A stretch of DNA of 64,000 nucleotides from Merluccius polli. Taxonomy: Eukaryota; Chordata; Actinopteri; Gadiformes; Merlucciidae. Made by a program: the position numbers and the translations under genes. The notes beneath the pieces are model-generated. The model saw only the letters and a list, made by a program, of their open reading frames with translations. It searched no databases and had not been told where the DNA came from. The stretch's first letter is position 1, and each line of letters begins with the position of its first letter. Below, one piece after another: positions 22,338 through 34,021 of the stretch. The stretch covers positions 20,394-84,393 of the forward strand of contig JAOPHQ010000646.1 in the NCBI GenBank assembly GCA_030340625.1, read 5' to 3'.

Positions 22338-25300
22338 AAAAAAGGGGGCAAAATTGTTTTTTAAAAAGTGATAGAAAAAAATGGAGAGAATAAAAGATCG
22401 AAAAAAAGACTGATAGAAAAAAGATGGAGAGAATAAAAAATCAAAAAAGAGTGATAGAAAAAAAAATCGAAAAAAGATGGAAAGAAAAAAAGTGATAGCA
22501 AAAAAAAATTCGAAAAAAGTGGGTTAAAAAAACTCGAAAAAGAGTGGTAGAAAAAAAAGATGGAGAAAAAAAAATCGAAAAAAAGTGATAAAAAGATGGA
22601 GCAAATAAAATATTGAAAAAAGTGCTACAAAAAGAAATCGAAAAAAGAGGGTAAAAAAATCGAAAAAACAGTGATAGAAAAAGATGGAGAGAATAAAAAA
22701 TCGAAAAAAAGGGAGCAAAAGAAATTTGGAAAAAAGATTGATAGAAAAAAAGATGGAGAGAATAAAAAATTGAAAAGAGTGATAGAAAAAAAATCGAAAA
22801 AAAGACGGAGAAAAAAAAAGATGGAGAGAATAAAACATCGAAAATAAGAGTGATAGAAAAAAGATGGAGAGAATAAAAAGTGATAGCAAAAAAAAATTCG
22901 AAAAAAGTGGGTTAAAAAAACTCGAAAAAGAGTGGTAGAAAAAAAAGATGGAGAGAATAAAACATCGAAAATAAGAGTGATAGAAGAAAGATGGAGAGAA
23001 TAAAAAATTGAAAAAAAGGGGGCAAAAATTTAAAAAAAAAAGAGTGATAGAAAAAAAATGGAGAGAATAAAAGATCGAAAAAAAGACTGATAGAAAAAAG
23101 ATGGAGAGAATAAAAAATCGAAAAAAAGGGGGCAAAAGAAATTTGGAAAAAAGAGTGATAGAAAAAAAGATGGAGAGAATAAAAAATTGAAAAGAGTGAT
23201 AGAAAAAAAAATCGAAAAAAAGACGGAGAAAAAAAAAGATGGAGAGAATAAAACATCGAAAATAAGAGTGATAGAAAAAAAAGATGGAGAGAATAAAAAA
23301 TCAAAAAAGAGTGATAGAAAAAAAATCGAAAAAAGATGGAAAGAAAAAAAGTGATAGCAAAAAAGAATTCAAAAAAAGTGGGTTAAAAAAACTCGAAAAA
23401 GAGTGGTAGAAAAAAAAGATGGAGAGAAAAAAAAATCGAAAAAAAAGTGATAAAAAGATGGAGCAAATAAAATATTGAAAAAAGTGCTACAAAAAGAAAT
23501 CGAAAAAAGAGGTTAAAAAAAATCGAAAAAATAGTGATAGAAAAAAGATGGAGAGAATAAAAAATCGAAAAAAAGGGGGCAAAAGAAATTTGGAAAAAAG
23601 AGTGATAGAAAAAAAGATGGAGAGAATAAAAAATTGAAAAAAGTGATAGAAAACAAAATCGAAAAAAAGACGGAGAAAAAAAAAGATGGAGAGAATAAAA
23701 AATTGAAAAAAAGGGGGCAAAAATTAAAAAAAAAAAGAGTGATAGAAAAAAAATGGAGAGAATAAAAGATCGAAAAAAAGACTGATAGAAAAAAGATGGA
23801 GAGAATAAAAAATCAAAAAAGAGTGATAGAAAAAAAATCGAAAAAAGATGGAAAGAAAAAAAGTGATAGCAAAAAAAAATTCGAAAAAAGTGGGTTAAAA
23901 AAACTCGAAAGAGTGGTAGAAAAAAAAGATGGAGAGAATAAAAAATCGAAAAAAAGGGGGCAAAAGAAATTTGGAAAAAAGAGTGATAGAAAAAAAGATG
24001 GAGAGAATAAAAAATTGAAAAAAGTGATAGAAAACAAAATCGAAAAAAAGACGGAGAAAAAAAAAGATGGAGAGAATAAAACATCGAAAATAAGAGTGAT
24101 AGAAAAAAGATGGAGAGAATAAAAAATCGAAAAAAGGGGGCAAAAGAAATTTGGAAAAAAGAGTGATAGAAAAAAAGATGGAGAGAATAAAAAATTGAAA
24201 AAAGTGATAGAAAAAAAAATCGAAAAAAAGACGGAGAAAAAAAAAGATGGAGAGAATAAAAATCGAAAAAAAGACTGATAGAAAAAAGATGGAGAGAATA
24301 AAAAATCAAAAAAGAGTGATAGAAAAAAAATCGAAAAAAGATGGAAAGAAAAAAAGTGATAGCAAAAAAAAATTCGAAAAAAGTGGGTTAAAAAAACTCG
24401 AAAAAGAGTGGTAGAAAAAAAAGATGGAGAGAATAAAAAATCGAAAAAAAGGGGGCAAAAGAAATTTGGAAAAAAGAGTGATAGAAAAAAAGATGGAGAG
24501 AATAAAAAATTGAAAAAAGTGATAGAAAACAAAATCGAAAAAAAGACGGAGAAAAAAAAATATGGAGAGAATAAAACATCGAAAAAAAGGGGGCAAAAGA
24601 AATTTGGAAAAAAGAGTGATAGAAAAAAAGATGGAGAGAATAAAAAATTGAAAAAAGTGATAGAAAACAAAATCGAAAAAAAGACGGAGAAAAAAATAAA
24701 AAATCGAAAAAAGGGGGCAAAAGAAATTTGGAAAAAAGAGTGATAGAAAAAAAGATGGAGAGAATAAAAAATTGAAAAAAGTGATAGAAAAAAAAATCGA
24801 AAAAAAGACGGAGAAAAAAAAGATGGAGAGAATAAAACATCGAAAATAAGAGTGATAGAAAAAAAGATGGAGAGAATAAAAAATCGAAAAAAAGGGGGCA
24901 AAAGAAATTTGGAAAAAAGAGTGATAGAAAAAAAGATGGAGAGAATAAAAAATTGAAAAAAGTGATAGAAAAAAAAATCGAAAAAAAGACGGAGAAAAAA
25001 AAGATGGAGAGAATAAAACATCGAAAATAAGAGTGATAGAAAAAAAAGATGGAAAGAAAAAAAGTGATAGCAAAAAAAAATTCGAAAAAAGTGGGTTAAA
25101 AAAACTCGAAAAAGAGTGGTAGAAAAAAAAGATGGAGAGAAAAAAAAATCGAAAGAAGAGTGATAAAAAGATGGAGCAAATAAAATATTGAAAAAAGTGC
25201 TACAAAAAGAAATCGAAAAAAGAGGGTAAAAAAATCGAAAAAACAGTGATAGAAAAAAGATGGAGAGAATAAAAAATCGAAAAAGGGGGCAAAAGAAATT

Positions 25301-25843
25301 TGGAAAAAAGAGTAATAGAAAAAAAGATGGAGAATAAAAAATTGAAAAAAGTGATAGAAAAAAAAATCGAAAAAAAGACGGAGAAAAAAAAAGATGGAGA
25401 GAATAAAACATCGAAAATAAGAGTGATAGAAAAAAGATGGAGAGAATAAAAAATCGAAAAAAAGGGGGCAAAAGAAATTTGGAAAAAAGAGTGATAGAAA
25501 AAAAGATGGAGAGAATAAAAAATTGAAAAAAGTGATAGAAAAAAAAGATGGAGAATAAAAAATCGAAAAAAAGGGGGCAAAAATTTTTAAAAAAAAGAGT
25601 GATAGAAAAAAAATGGAGAGAATAAAAGATCGAAAAAAAGACTGATAGAAAAAAGATGGAGAGAATAAAAAATCAAAAAAGAGTGATAGAAAAAAACTCG
25701 AAAAAAGATGGAAAGAAAAAAAGTGATAGCAAAAACAAATTCGAAAAAAGTGGGTTAAAAAAACTCGAAAAGAGTGGTAGAAAAAAAAGATGGAGAGAAT
25801 AAAAAATCGAAAAAAAGGGGGCAAAAGAAATTTGGAAAAAAAA
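22338..25843 (+). repeat. Block A of HOR-4 (3506 bp)
   Basis: EcoRI site at 23365-23370. The unbroken 552-codon minus-strand frame at 23813-25471 is repeated identically at 47524-49182 and 59210-60868, so A blocks 4, 8 and 10 belong to one subtype. That frame is a run of Phe/Leu/Ser/Ile codons from pyrimidine repeats and is not a gene. Near 25765 the linker reads actcgaaaagagtgg, one A fewer than the usual actcgaaaaagagtgg. Confidence 0.93.
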
Positions 25844-26660
25844 GGATTTTTTGACATACCCGGACCTGTTGTTCCTTCATTTTTTCTCTTTCTTTTTTGG
25901 CGAGTTTTTGACCTCTCCAGGTCTCTTTTTCCTTCATTTTTTGTTCCTGCCATCTTTTTGGCCCTCTTTCTTCTCGATTTTGTCATTCTCTCCATCTTTT
26001 TTTTTTTTTTTTTTTCAGGATTTTTTGACATACCCGGACCTGTTGTTCCTTCATTTTTTCTCTTTCTTTTTTGGCGAGTTTTTTACCTCTCCAGGTCTAT
26101 TTTTCCTTCATTTTTTGTTCCTGCCATCTTTTTGGCCCTCTTTCTTCTCGATTTTGTCATTCTCTCCATCTTTTTTTTTTTTTTTTTTTTCAGGATTTTT
26201 TGACATACCCGGACCTGTTGTTCCTTCATTTTTTGTCTTTCTTTTTTGGCGAGTTTTTTTACCTCTCCAGGTCTCTTTTTCCTTCATTTTTTGTTCCTGC
26301 CATCTTTTTGGCCCTCTTTCTTCTCGATTTTGTCATTCTCTCCATCTTTTTTTTTTTTTTTTTTTTCAGGATTTTTTGACATACCCGGACCTGTTGTTCC
26401 TTCATTTTTTGTCTTTCTTTTTTGGCGAGTTTTAGACCTCTCCAGGTCTCTTTTTCCTTCATTTTTTGTTCCTGCCATCTTTTTGGCCCTCTTTCTTCTC
26501 GATTTTGTCATTCTCTCCATCTTTTTTTTTTTTTTTTTTTCAGGATTTTTTGACATACCCGGACCTGTTGTTCCTTCATTTTTTCTCTTTCTTTTTTGGC
26601 GAGTTTTTTACCTCTCCAGGTCTATTTTTCCTTCATTTTTTGTTCCTGCCATCTTTTTGG
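25844..26660 (-). repeat. Block B of HOR-4 (x-y-z-w-y)
   Basis: 817 bp, unmodified w unit (ttcattttttg), unlike its dimer partner copy HOR-2, which has w*. Confidence 0.94.
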
Positions 26661-27690
26661 CACACCAATAGGCACCTTACACGTACCCCAGCAAAGAACA
26701 CCCATAGGCGGCTTACACTTGCCCCAGCAAAGCACACCCATATGCGGCTTACACGTACCCCAGCAAAGCACACCCATAGGCGGCTTACACTTGCCCCAGC
26801 AAAGCACACCCAGTTTCCCCATTTTGAAATTAGGTTGCGATTGTGCCTATTTTCCGTTTTCTCGGTTTTGAATTAGGTTGCGCTTGTGCCTATTTTCCGT
26901 TTTCTCGGTTTAGAATTAGGTTGTGCTTGTGCCTATTTCCCGTTTTCACACAACCCACACAACCTAAACTTACCCCAGCAAAGCACACCCATAGGCGGCT
27001 TACACTTACCCCAGCAAAGCACACCCATAGGCGGCTTACACTTGCCCCAGCAAAGCACACCCAGTTTCCCCATTTTGAAATTAGGTTGCGATTGTGCCTA
27101 TTTTCCGTTTTTCTCGGTTTTGAATTAGGTTGCGATTGTGCCTATTTTCCGTTTTCTCGGTTTTGAATTAGGTTGGGCTTGTGCCTATTTTCCATTTTCT
27201 GGGTTTGGAATTAGGTTGTGCTTGTGCCTAATTCCCGTTTTCAAACAATTACACAACCTACACTTACCCCAGCAAAGCACACCCATAGGCGGCTTTCACT
27301 TACCCCAGCAAAGCACACCCATTGGCCGCCTACACTTACCCCAGCAAAGCACACCAATAGGCACCTTACACGTACCCCAGCAAAGCACACCCATAGGCGG
27401 CTTACACTTGCCCCAGCAAAGCACACCCAGTTTCCCCATTTTGAAATTAGGTTGCGATTGTGCCTATTTTCCGTTTTCTCGGTTTTGAATTAGGTTGCGC
27501 TTGTGCCTATTTTCCGTTTTCTCGGTTTAGAATTAGATTGTGCTTCTGCCTATTTCCCGTTTTCACACAACTACACAACCTAAACTTACCCCAGCAAAGC
27601 ACACCCATAGGCGGCTTTCACTTACCCCAGCAAAGCACACCCATTGGCACACCCATTGGCGGCCTACACTTACCCCAGCAAATGGGTGTG
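26661..27690 (+). repeat. Block C of HOR-4, short form with private changes
   Basis: 1030 bp. It lacks two 36-bp units like HOR-2, but has an extra C (cacacaacccacacaacc near 26948) and reads ggcttacacttacccc where HOR-2, 5 and 8 have ggctttcacttacccc. The junction of the deletion may therefore be different from the other short forms. Confidence 0.93.
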
Positions 27691-28509
27691 TCAAAAAATC
27701 CTGAAAAAAAATGAATAAATAAAGATGGAGAGAATGACAAAATCGAGAAGAAAGAGGGCCAAAAAGATGGCAGGAACAAAAAATGAAGGAAAAAGAGACC
27801 TGGAGAGGTCAAAAACTCGCCAGAAAAGAAAGACAAAAAATGAAGGAACAACAGGTCCGGGTATGTCAAAAAATCCTGAAAAAAAAAAAAAAAAAAAAAA
27901 AGATGGAGAGAATGACAAAATCGAGAAGAAAGAGGGCCAAAAAGATGGCAGGAACAAAAAATGAAGGAAAAAGAGACCTGGAGATGTCAAAAACTCGCCA
28001 AAAAAGAAAGACAAAAAATGAAGGAACAACAGGTCCGGGTATGTCAAAAAATCCTGATGGCAGGAACAAAAAGATGGCAGGAACAAAAAATGAAGGAAAA
28101 TGAGACCTGGAGAGGTAAAAAACTCGCCAAAAAAGAAAGAGAAAAAATGAAGGAACAACAGGTCCGGGTATGTCAAAAAATCCTGAAAAAAAAAAAAAAA
28201 AAAAAGATGGAGAGAATGACAAAATCGAGAAGAAAGAGGGCCAAAAAGATGGCAGGAACAAAAAATGAAGGAAAAAGAGACCTGGAGAGGTCAAAAACTC
28301 GCCAAAAAAGAAAGAGAAAAAATGAAGGAACAACAGGTCCGGGTATGTCAAAAAATCCTGAAAAAAAAAAAAAAAAAAGATGGAGAGAATGACAAAATCG
28401 AGAAGAAAGAGGGCCAAAAAGATGGCAGGAACAAAAAATGAAGGAAAAAGAGACCTGAAGAGGTCAAAAACTCGCCTAAAAAGAAAGAGAAAAAATGAAG
28501 GAACAACAG
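27691..28509 (+). repeat. Block B' of HOR-4, long form
   Basis: Five inverted units, 819 bp. This is the last long B' in the window; all later copies are short. Confidence 0.93.
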
Positions 28510-31500
28510 AAAAAAGGGGGCAAAATTGTTTTTTAAAAAGTGATAGAAAAAAATGGAGAGAATAAAAGATCGAAAAAAAGACTGATAGAAAAAAGATGGA
28601 GAGAATAAAAAATCAAAAAAGAGTGATAGAAAAAAAAATCGAAAAAAGATGGAAAGAAAAAAAGTGATAGCAAAAAAAAATTCGAAAAAAGTGGGTTAAA
28701 AAAACTCGAAAAAGAGTGGTAGAAAAAAAAGATGGAGAAAAAAAAATCGAAAAAAAGTGATAAAAAGATGGAGCAAATAAAATATTGAAAAAAGTGCTAC
28801 AAAAAGAAATCGAAAAAAGAGGGTAAAAAAATCGAAAAAACAGTGATAGAAAAAGATGGAGAGAATAAAAAATCGAAAAAAAGGGAGCAAAAGAAATTTG
28901 GAAAAAAGATTGATAGAAAAAAAGATGGAGAGAATAAAAAATTGAAAAGAGTGATAGAAAAAAAATCGAAAAAAAGACGGAGAAAAAAAAAGATGGAGAG
29001 AATAAAACATCGAAAATAAGAGTGATAGAAAAAAGATGGAGAGAATAAAAAGTGATAGCAAAAAAAAATTCGAAAAAAGTGGGTTAAAAAAACTCGAAAA
29101 AGAGTGGTAGAAAAAAAAGATGGAGAGAATAAAACATCGAAAATAAGAGTGATAGAAGAAAGATGGAGAGAATAAAAAATTGAAAAAAAGGGGGCAAAAA
29201 TTTAAAAAAAAAAGAGTGATAGAAAAAAAATGGAGAGAATAAAAGATCGAAAAAAAGACTGATAGAAAAAAGATGGAGAGAATAAAAAATCGAAAAAAAG
29301 GGGGCAAAAGAAATTTGGAAAAAAGAGTGATAGAAAAAAAGATGGAGAGAATAAAAAATTGAAAAGAGTGATAGAAAAAAAAATCGAAAAAAAGACGGAG
29401 AAAAAAAAAGATGGAGAGAATAAAACATCGAAAATAAGAGTGATAGAAAAAAAAGATGGAGAGAATAAAAAATCAAAAAAGAGTGATAGAAAAAAAATCG
29501 AAAAAAGATGGAAAGAAAAAAAGTGATAGCAAAAAAGAATTCAAAAAAAGTGGGTTAAAAAAACTCGAAAAAGAGTGGTAGAAAAAAAAGATGGAGAGAA
29601 AAAAAAATCGAAAAAAAAGTGATAAAAAGATGGAGCAAATAAAATATTGAAAAAAGTGCTACAAAAAGAAATCGAAAAAAGAGGTTAAAAAAAATCGAAA
29701 AAATAGTGATAGAAAAAAGATGGAGAGAATAAAAAATCGAAAAAAAGGGGGCAAAAGAAATTTGGAAAAAAGAGTGATAGAAAAAAAGATGGAGAGAATA
29801 AAAAATTGAAAAAAGTGATAGAAAACAAAATCGAAAAAAAGACGGAGAAAAAAAAAGATGGAGAGAATAAAAAATTGAAAAAAAGGGGGCAAAAATTTAA
29901 AAAAAAAAGAGTGATAGAAAAAAAATGGAGAGAATAAAAGATCGAAAAAAAGACTGATAGAAAAAAGATGGAGAGAATAAAAAATCAAAAAAGAGTGATA
30001 GAAAAAAAATCGAAAAAAGATGGAAAGAAAAAAAGTGATAGCAAAAAAAAATTCGAAAAAAGTGGGTTAAAAAAACTCGAAAGAGTGGTAGAAAAAAAAG
30101 ATGGAGAGAATAAAAAATCGAAAAAAAGGGGGCAAAAGAAATTTGGAAAAAAGAGTGATAGAAAAAAAGATGGAGAGAATAAAAAATTGAAAAAAGTGAT
30201 AGAAAAAAAATCGAAAAAAAGACGGAGAAAAAAAAAGATGGAGAGAATAAAAATCGAAAAAAAGACTGATAGAAAAAAGATGGAGAGAATAAAAAATCAA
30301 AAAAGAGTGATAGAAAAAAAATCGAAAAAAGATGGAAAGAAAAAAAGTGATAGCAAAAAAAAATTCGAAAAAAGTGGGTTAAAAAAACTCGAAAAAGAGT
30401 GGTAGAAAAAAAAGATGGAGAGAATAAAAAATCGAAAAAAAGGGGGCAAAAGAAATTTGGAAAAAAGAGTGATAGAAAAAAAGATGGAGAGAATAAAAAA
30501 TTGAAAAAAGTGATAGAAAACAAAATCGAAAAAAAGACGGAGAAAAAAAAATATGGAGAGAATAAAACATCGAAAAAAAGGGGGCAAAAGAAATTTGGAA
30601 AAAAGAGTGATAGAAAAAAAGATGGAGAGAATAAAAAATTGAAAAAAGTGATAGAAAACAAAATCGAAAAAAAGACGGAGAAAAAAATAAAAAATCGAAA
30701 AAAGGGGGCAAAAGAAATTTGGAAAAAAGAGTGATAGAAAAAAAGATGGAGAGAATAAAAAATTGAAAAAAGTGATAGAAAAAAAAATCGAAAAAAAGAC
30801 GGAGAAAAAAAAGATGGAGAGAATAAAACATCGAAAATAAGAGTGATAGAAAAAAAGATGGAGAGAATAAAAAATCGAAAAAAAGGGGGCAAAAGAAATT
30901 TGGAAAAAAGAGTGATAGAAAAAAAGATGGAGAGAATAAAAAATTGAAAAAAGTGATAGAAAAAAAAATCGAAAAAAAGACGGAGAAAAAAAAGATGGAG
31001 AGAATAAAACATCGAAAATAAGAGTGATAGAAAAAAAAGATGGAAAGAAAAAAAGTGATAGCAAAAAAAAATTCGAAAAAAGTGGGTTAAAAAAACTCGA
31101 AAAAGAGTGGTAGAAAAAAAAGATGGAGAGAAAAAAAAATCGAAAGAAGAGTGATAAAAAGATGGAGCAAATAAAATATTGAAAAAAGTGCTACAAAAAG
31201 AAATCGAACAAAGAGGGTAAAAAAATCGAAAAAACAGTGATAGAAAAAAGATGGAGAGAATAAAAAATCGAAAAAGGGGGCAAAAGAAATTTGGAAAAAA
31301 GAGTAATAGAAAAAAAGATGGAGAATAAAAAATTGAAAAAAGTGATAGAAAAAAAAATCGAAAAAAAGACGGAGAAAAAAAAAGATGGAGAGAATAAAAC
31401 ATCGAAAATAAGAGTGATAGAAAAAAGATGGAGAGAATAAAAAATCGAAAAAAAGGGGGCAAAAGAAATTTGGAAAAAAGAGTGATAGAAAAAAAGATGG

Positions 31501-31833
31501 AGAGAATAAAAAATTGAAAAAAGTGATAGAAAAAAAAGATGGAGAATAAAAAATCGAAAAAAAGGGGGCAAAAATTTTTAAAAAAAAGAGTGATAGAAAA
31601 AAAATGGAGAGAATAAAAGATCGAAAAAAAGACTGATAGAAAAAAGATGGAGAGAATAAAAAATCAAAAAAGAGTGATAGAAAAAAACTCGAAAAAAGAT
31701 GGAAAGAAAAAAAGTGATAGCAAAAACAAATTCGAAAAAAGTGGGTTAAAAAAACTCGAAAAGAGTGGTAGAAAAAAAAGATGGAGAGAATAAAAAATCG
31801 AAAAAAGGGGGCAAAAGAAATTTGGAAAAAAAA
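28510..31833 (+). repeat. Block A of HOR-5 (3324 bp, shortest)
   Basis: It is about 182 bp shorter than block A of HOR-4. The loss lies near 30180-30220, where the aattgaaaaaagtgatag submotif is followed directly by atcgaaaaaaagacgg and then aataaaaatcg. In HOR-4 a further set of 68-, 43- and 69-bp submotifs lies between. The loss equals one composite unit of about 180 bp. EcoRI site at 29537-29542. Confidence 0.91.
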
Positions 31834-32649
31834 GGATTTTTTGACATACCCGGACCTGTTGTTCCTTCATTTTTTCTCTTTCTTTTTTGGCGAGTTTTTG
31901 ACCTCTCCAGGTCTCTTTTTCCTTCATTTTTTGTTCCTGCCATCTTTTTGGCCCTCTTTCTTCTCGATTTTGTCATTCTCTCCATCTTTTTTTTTTTTTT
32001 TTTTTTCAGGATTTTTTGACATACCCGGACCTGTTGTTCCTTCATTTTTTCTCTTTCTTTTTTGGCGAGTTTTTTACCTCTCCAGGTCTATTTTTCCTTC
32101 ATTTTTTGTTCCTGCCATCTTTTTGGCCCTCTTTCTTCTCGATTTTGTCATTCTCTCCATCTTTTTTTTTTTTTTTTTTTCAGGATTTTTTGACATACCC
32201 GGACCTGTTGTTCCTTCATTTTTTGTCTTTCTTTTTTGGCGAGTTTTTTTACCTCTCCAGGTCTCTTTTTCCTTCATTTTTTGTTCCTGCCATCTTTTTG
32301 GCCCTCTTTCTTCTCGATTTTGTCATTCTCTCCATCTTTTTTTTTTTTTTTTTTTCAGGATTTTTTGACATACCCGGACCTGTTGTTCCTTCATTTTTTG
32401 TCTTTCTTTTTTGGCGAGTTTTAGACCTCTCCAGGTCTCTTTTTCCTTCATATTTTGTTCCTGCCATCTTTTTGGCCCTCTTTCTTCTCGATTTTGTCAT
32501 TCTCTCCATCTTTTTTTTTTTTTTTTTTTCAGGATTTTTTGACATACCCGGACCTGTTGTTCCTTCATTTTTTCTCTTTCTTTTTTGGCGAGTTTTTTAC
32601 CTCTCCAGGTCTATTTTTCCTTCATTTTTTGTTCCTGCCATCTTTTTGG
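31834..32649 (-). repeat. Block B of HOR-5 (x-y-z-w*-y)
   Basis: 816 bp, w* marker (ttcatattttg) near 32452. Confidence 0.94.
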
Positions 32650-33678
32650 CACACCAATAGGCACCTTACACGTACCCCAGCAAAGAACACCCATAGGCGG
32701 CTTACACTTGCCCCAGCAAAGCACACCCATATGCGGCTTACACGTACCCCAGCAAAGCACACCCATAGGCGGCTTACACTTGCCCCAGCAAAGCACACCC
32801 AGTTTCCCCATTTTGAAATTAGGTTGCGATTGTGCCTATTTTCCGTTTTCTCGGTTTTGAATTAGGTTGCGCTTGTGCCTATTTTCCGTTTTCTCGGTTT
32901 AGAATTAGGTTGTGCTTGTGCCTATTTCCCGTTTTCACACAACCACACAACCTAAACTTACCCCAGCAAAGCACACCCATAGGCGGCTTTCACTTACCCC
33001 AGCAAAGCACACCCATAGGCGGCTTACACTTGCCCCAGCAAAGCACACCCAGTTTCCCCATTTTGAAATTAGGTTGCGATTGTGCCTATTTTCCGTTTTT
33101 CTCGGTTTTGAATTAGGTTGCGATTGTGCCTATTTTCCGTTTTCTCGGTTTTGAATTAGGTTGGGCTTGTGCCTATTTTCCATTTTCTGGGTTTGGAATT
33201 AGGTTGTGCTTGTGCCTAATTCCCGTTTTCAAACAATTACACAACCTACACTTACCCCAGCAAAGCACACCCATAGGCGGCTTTCACTTACCCCAGCAAA
33301 GCACACCCATTGGCCGCCTACACTTACCCCAGCAAAGCACACCAATAGGCACCTTACACGTACCCCAGCAAAGCACACCCATAGGCGGCTTACACTTGCC
33401 CCAGCAAAGCACACCCAGTTTCCCCATTTTGAAATTAGGTTGCGATTGTGCCTATTTTCCGTTTTCTCGGTTTTGAATTAGGTTGCGCTTGTGCCTATTT
33501 TCCGTTTTCTCGGTTTAGAATTAGATTGTGCTTCTGCCTATTTCCCGTTTTCACACAACTACACAACCTAAACTTACCCCAGCAAAGCACACCCATAGGC
33601 GGCTTTCACTTACCCCAGCAAAGCACACCCATTGGCACACCCATTGGCGGCCTACACTTACCCCAGCAAATGGGTGTG
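32650..33678 (+). repeat. Block C of HOR-5, short form
   Basis: 1029 bp, same 72-bp shortening as HOR-2. Confidence 0.94.
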
Positions 33679-34021
33679 TCAAAAAATCCTGAAAAAAAAT
33701 GAATAAATAAAGATGGAGAGAATGACAAAATCGAGAAGAAAGAGGGCCAAAAAGATGGCAGGAACAAAAAATGAAGGAAAAAGAGACCTGGAGAGGTCAA
33801 AAACTCGCCAGAAAAGAAAGACAAAAAATGAAGGAACAACAGGTCCGGGTATGTCAAAAAATCCTGAAAAAAAAAAAAAAAAAAAAAAAAGATGGAGAGA
33901 ATGACAAAATCGAGAAGAAAGAGGGCCAAAAAGATGGCAGGAACAAAAAATGAAGGAAAAAGAGACCTGAAGAGGTCAAAAACTCGCCTAAAAAGAAAGA
34001 CAAAAAATGAAGGAACAACAG
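33679..34021 (+). repeat. Block B' of HOR-5, short form (two units)
   Basis: 343 bp. Only unit 1' (with tgaataaataaag and gccagaaaag) and the terminal unit 5' (gacctgaagaggtc, gcctaaaaag) remain; units 2' to 4' are missing. The terminal unit reads aaagacaaaaaatg where the long forms read aaagagaaaaaatg, so the junction probably arose by exchange between units. Confidence 0.94.

Noticed and set aside
23813..25471. 552-codon minus-strand open frame (also at 47524-49182 and 59210-60868), and many frames of 100-520 codons
   Set aside because: The translation is almost only Phe, Leu, Ser, Ile, Tyr and Pro in short repeats. Pyrimidine-rich strands lack stop codons by composition, several frames are open at once, and frame ends move with small indels between HORs. 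No conserved domain or codon bias is visible.
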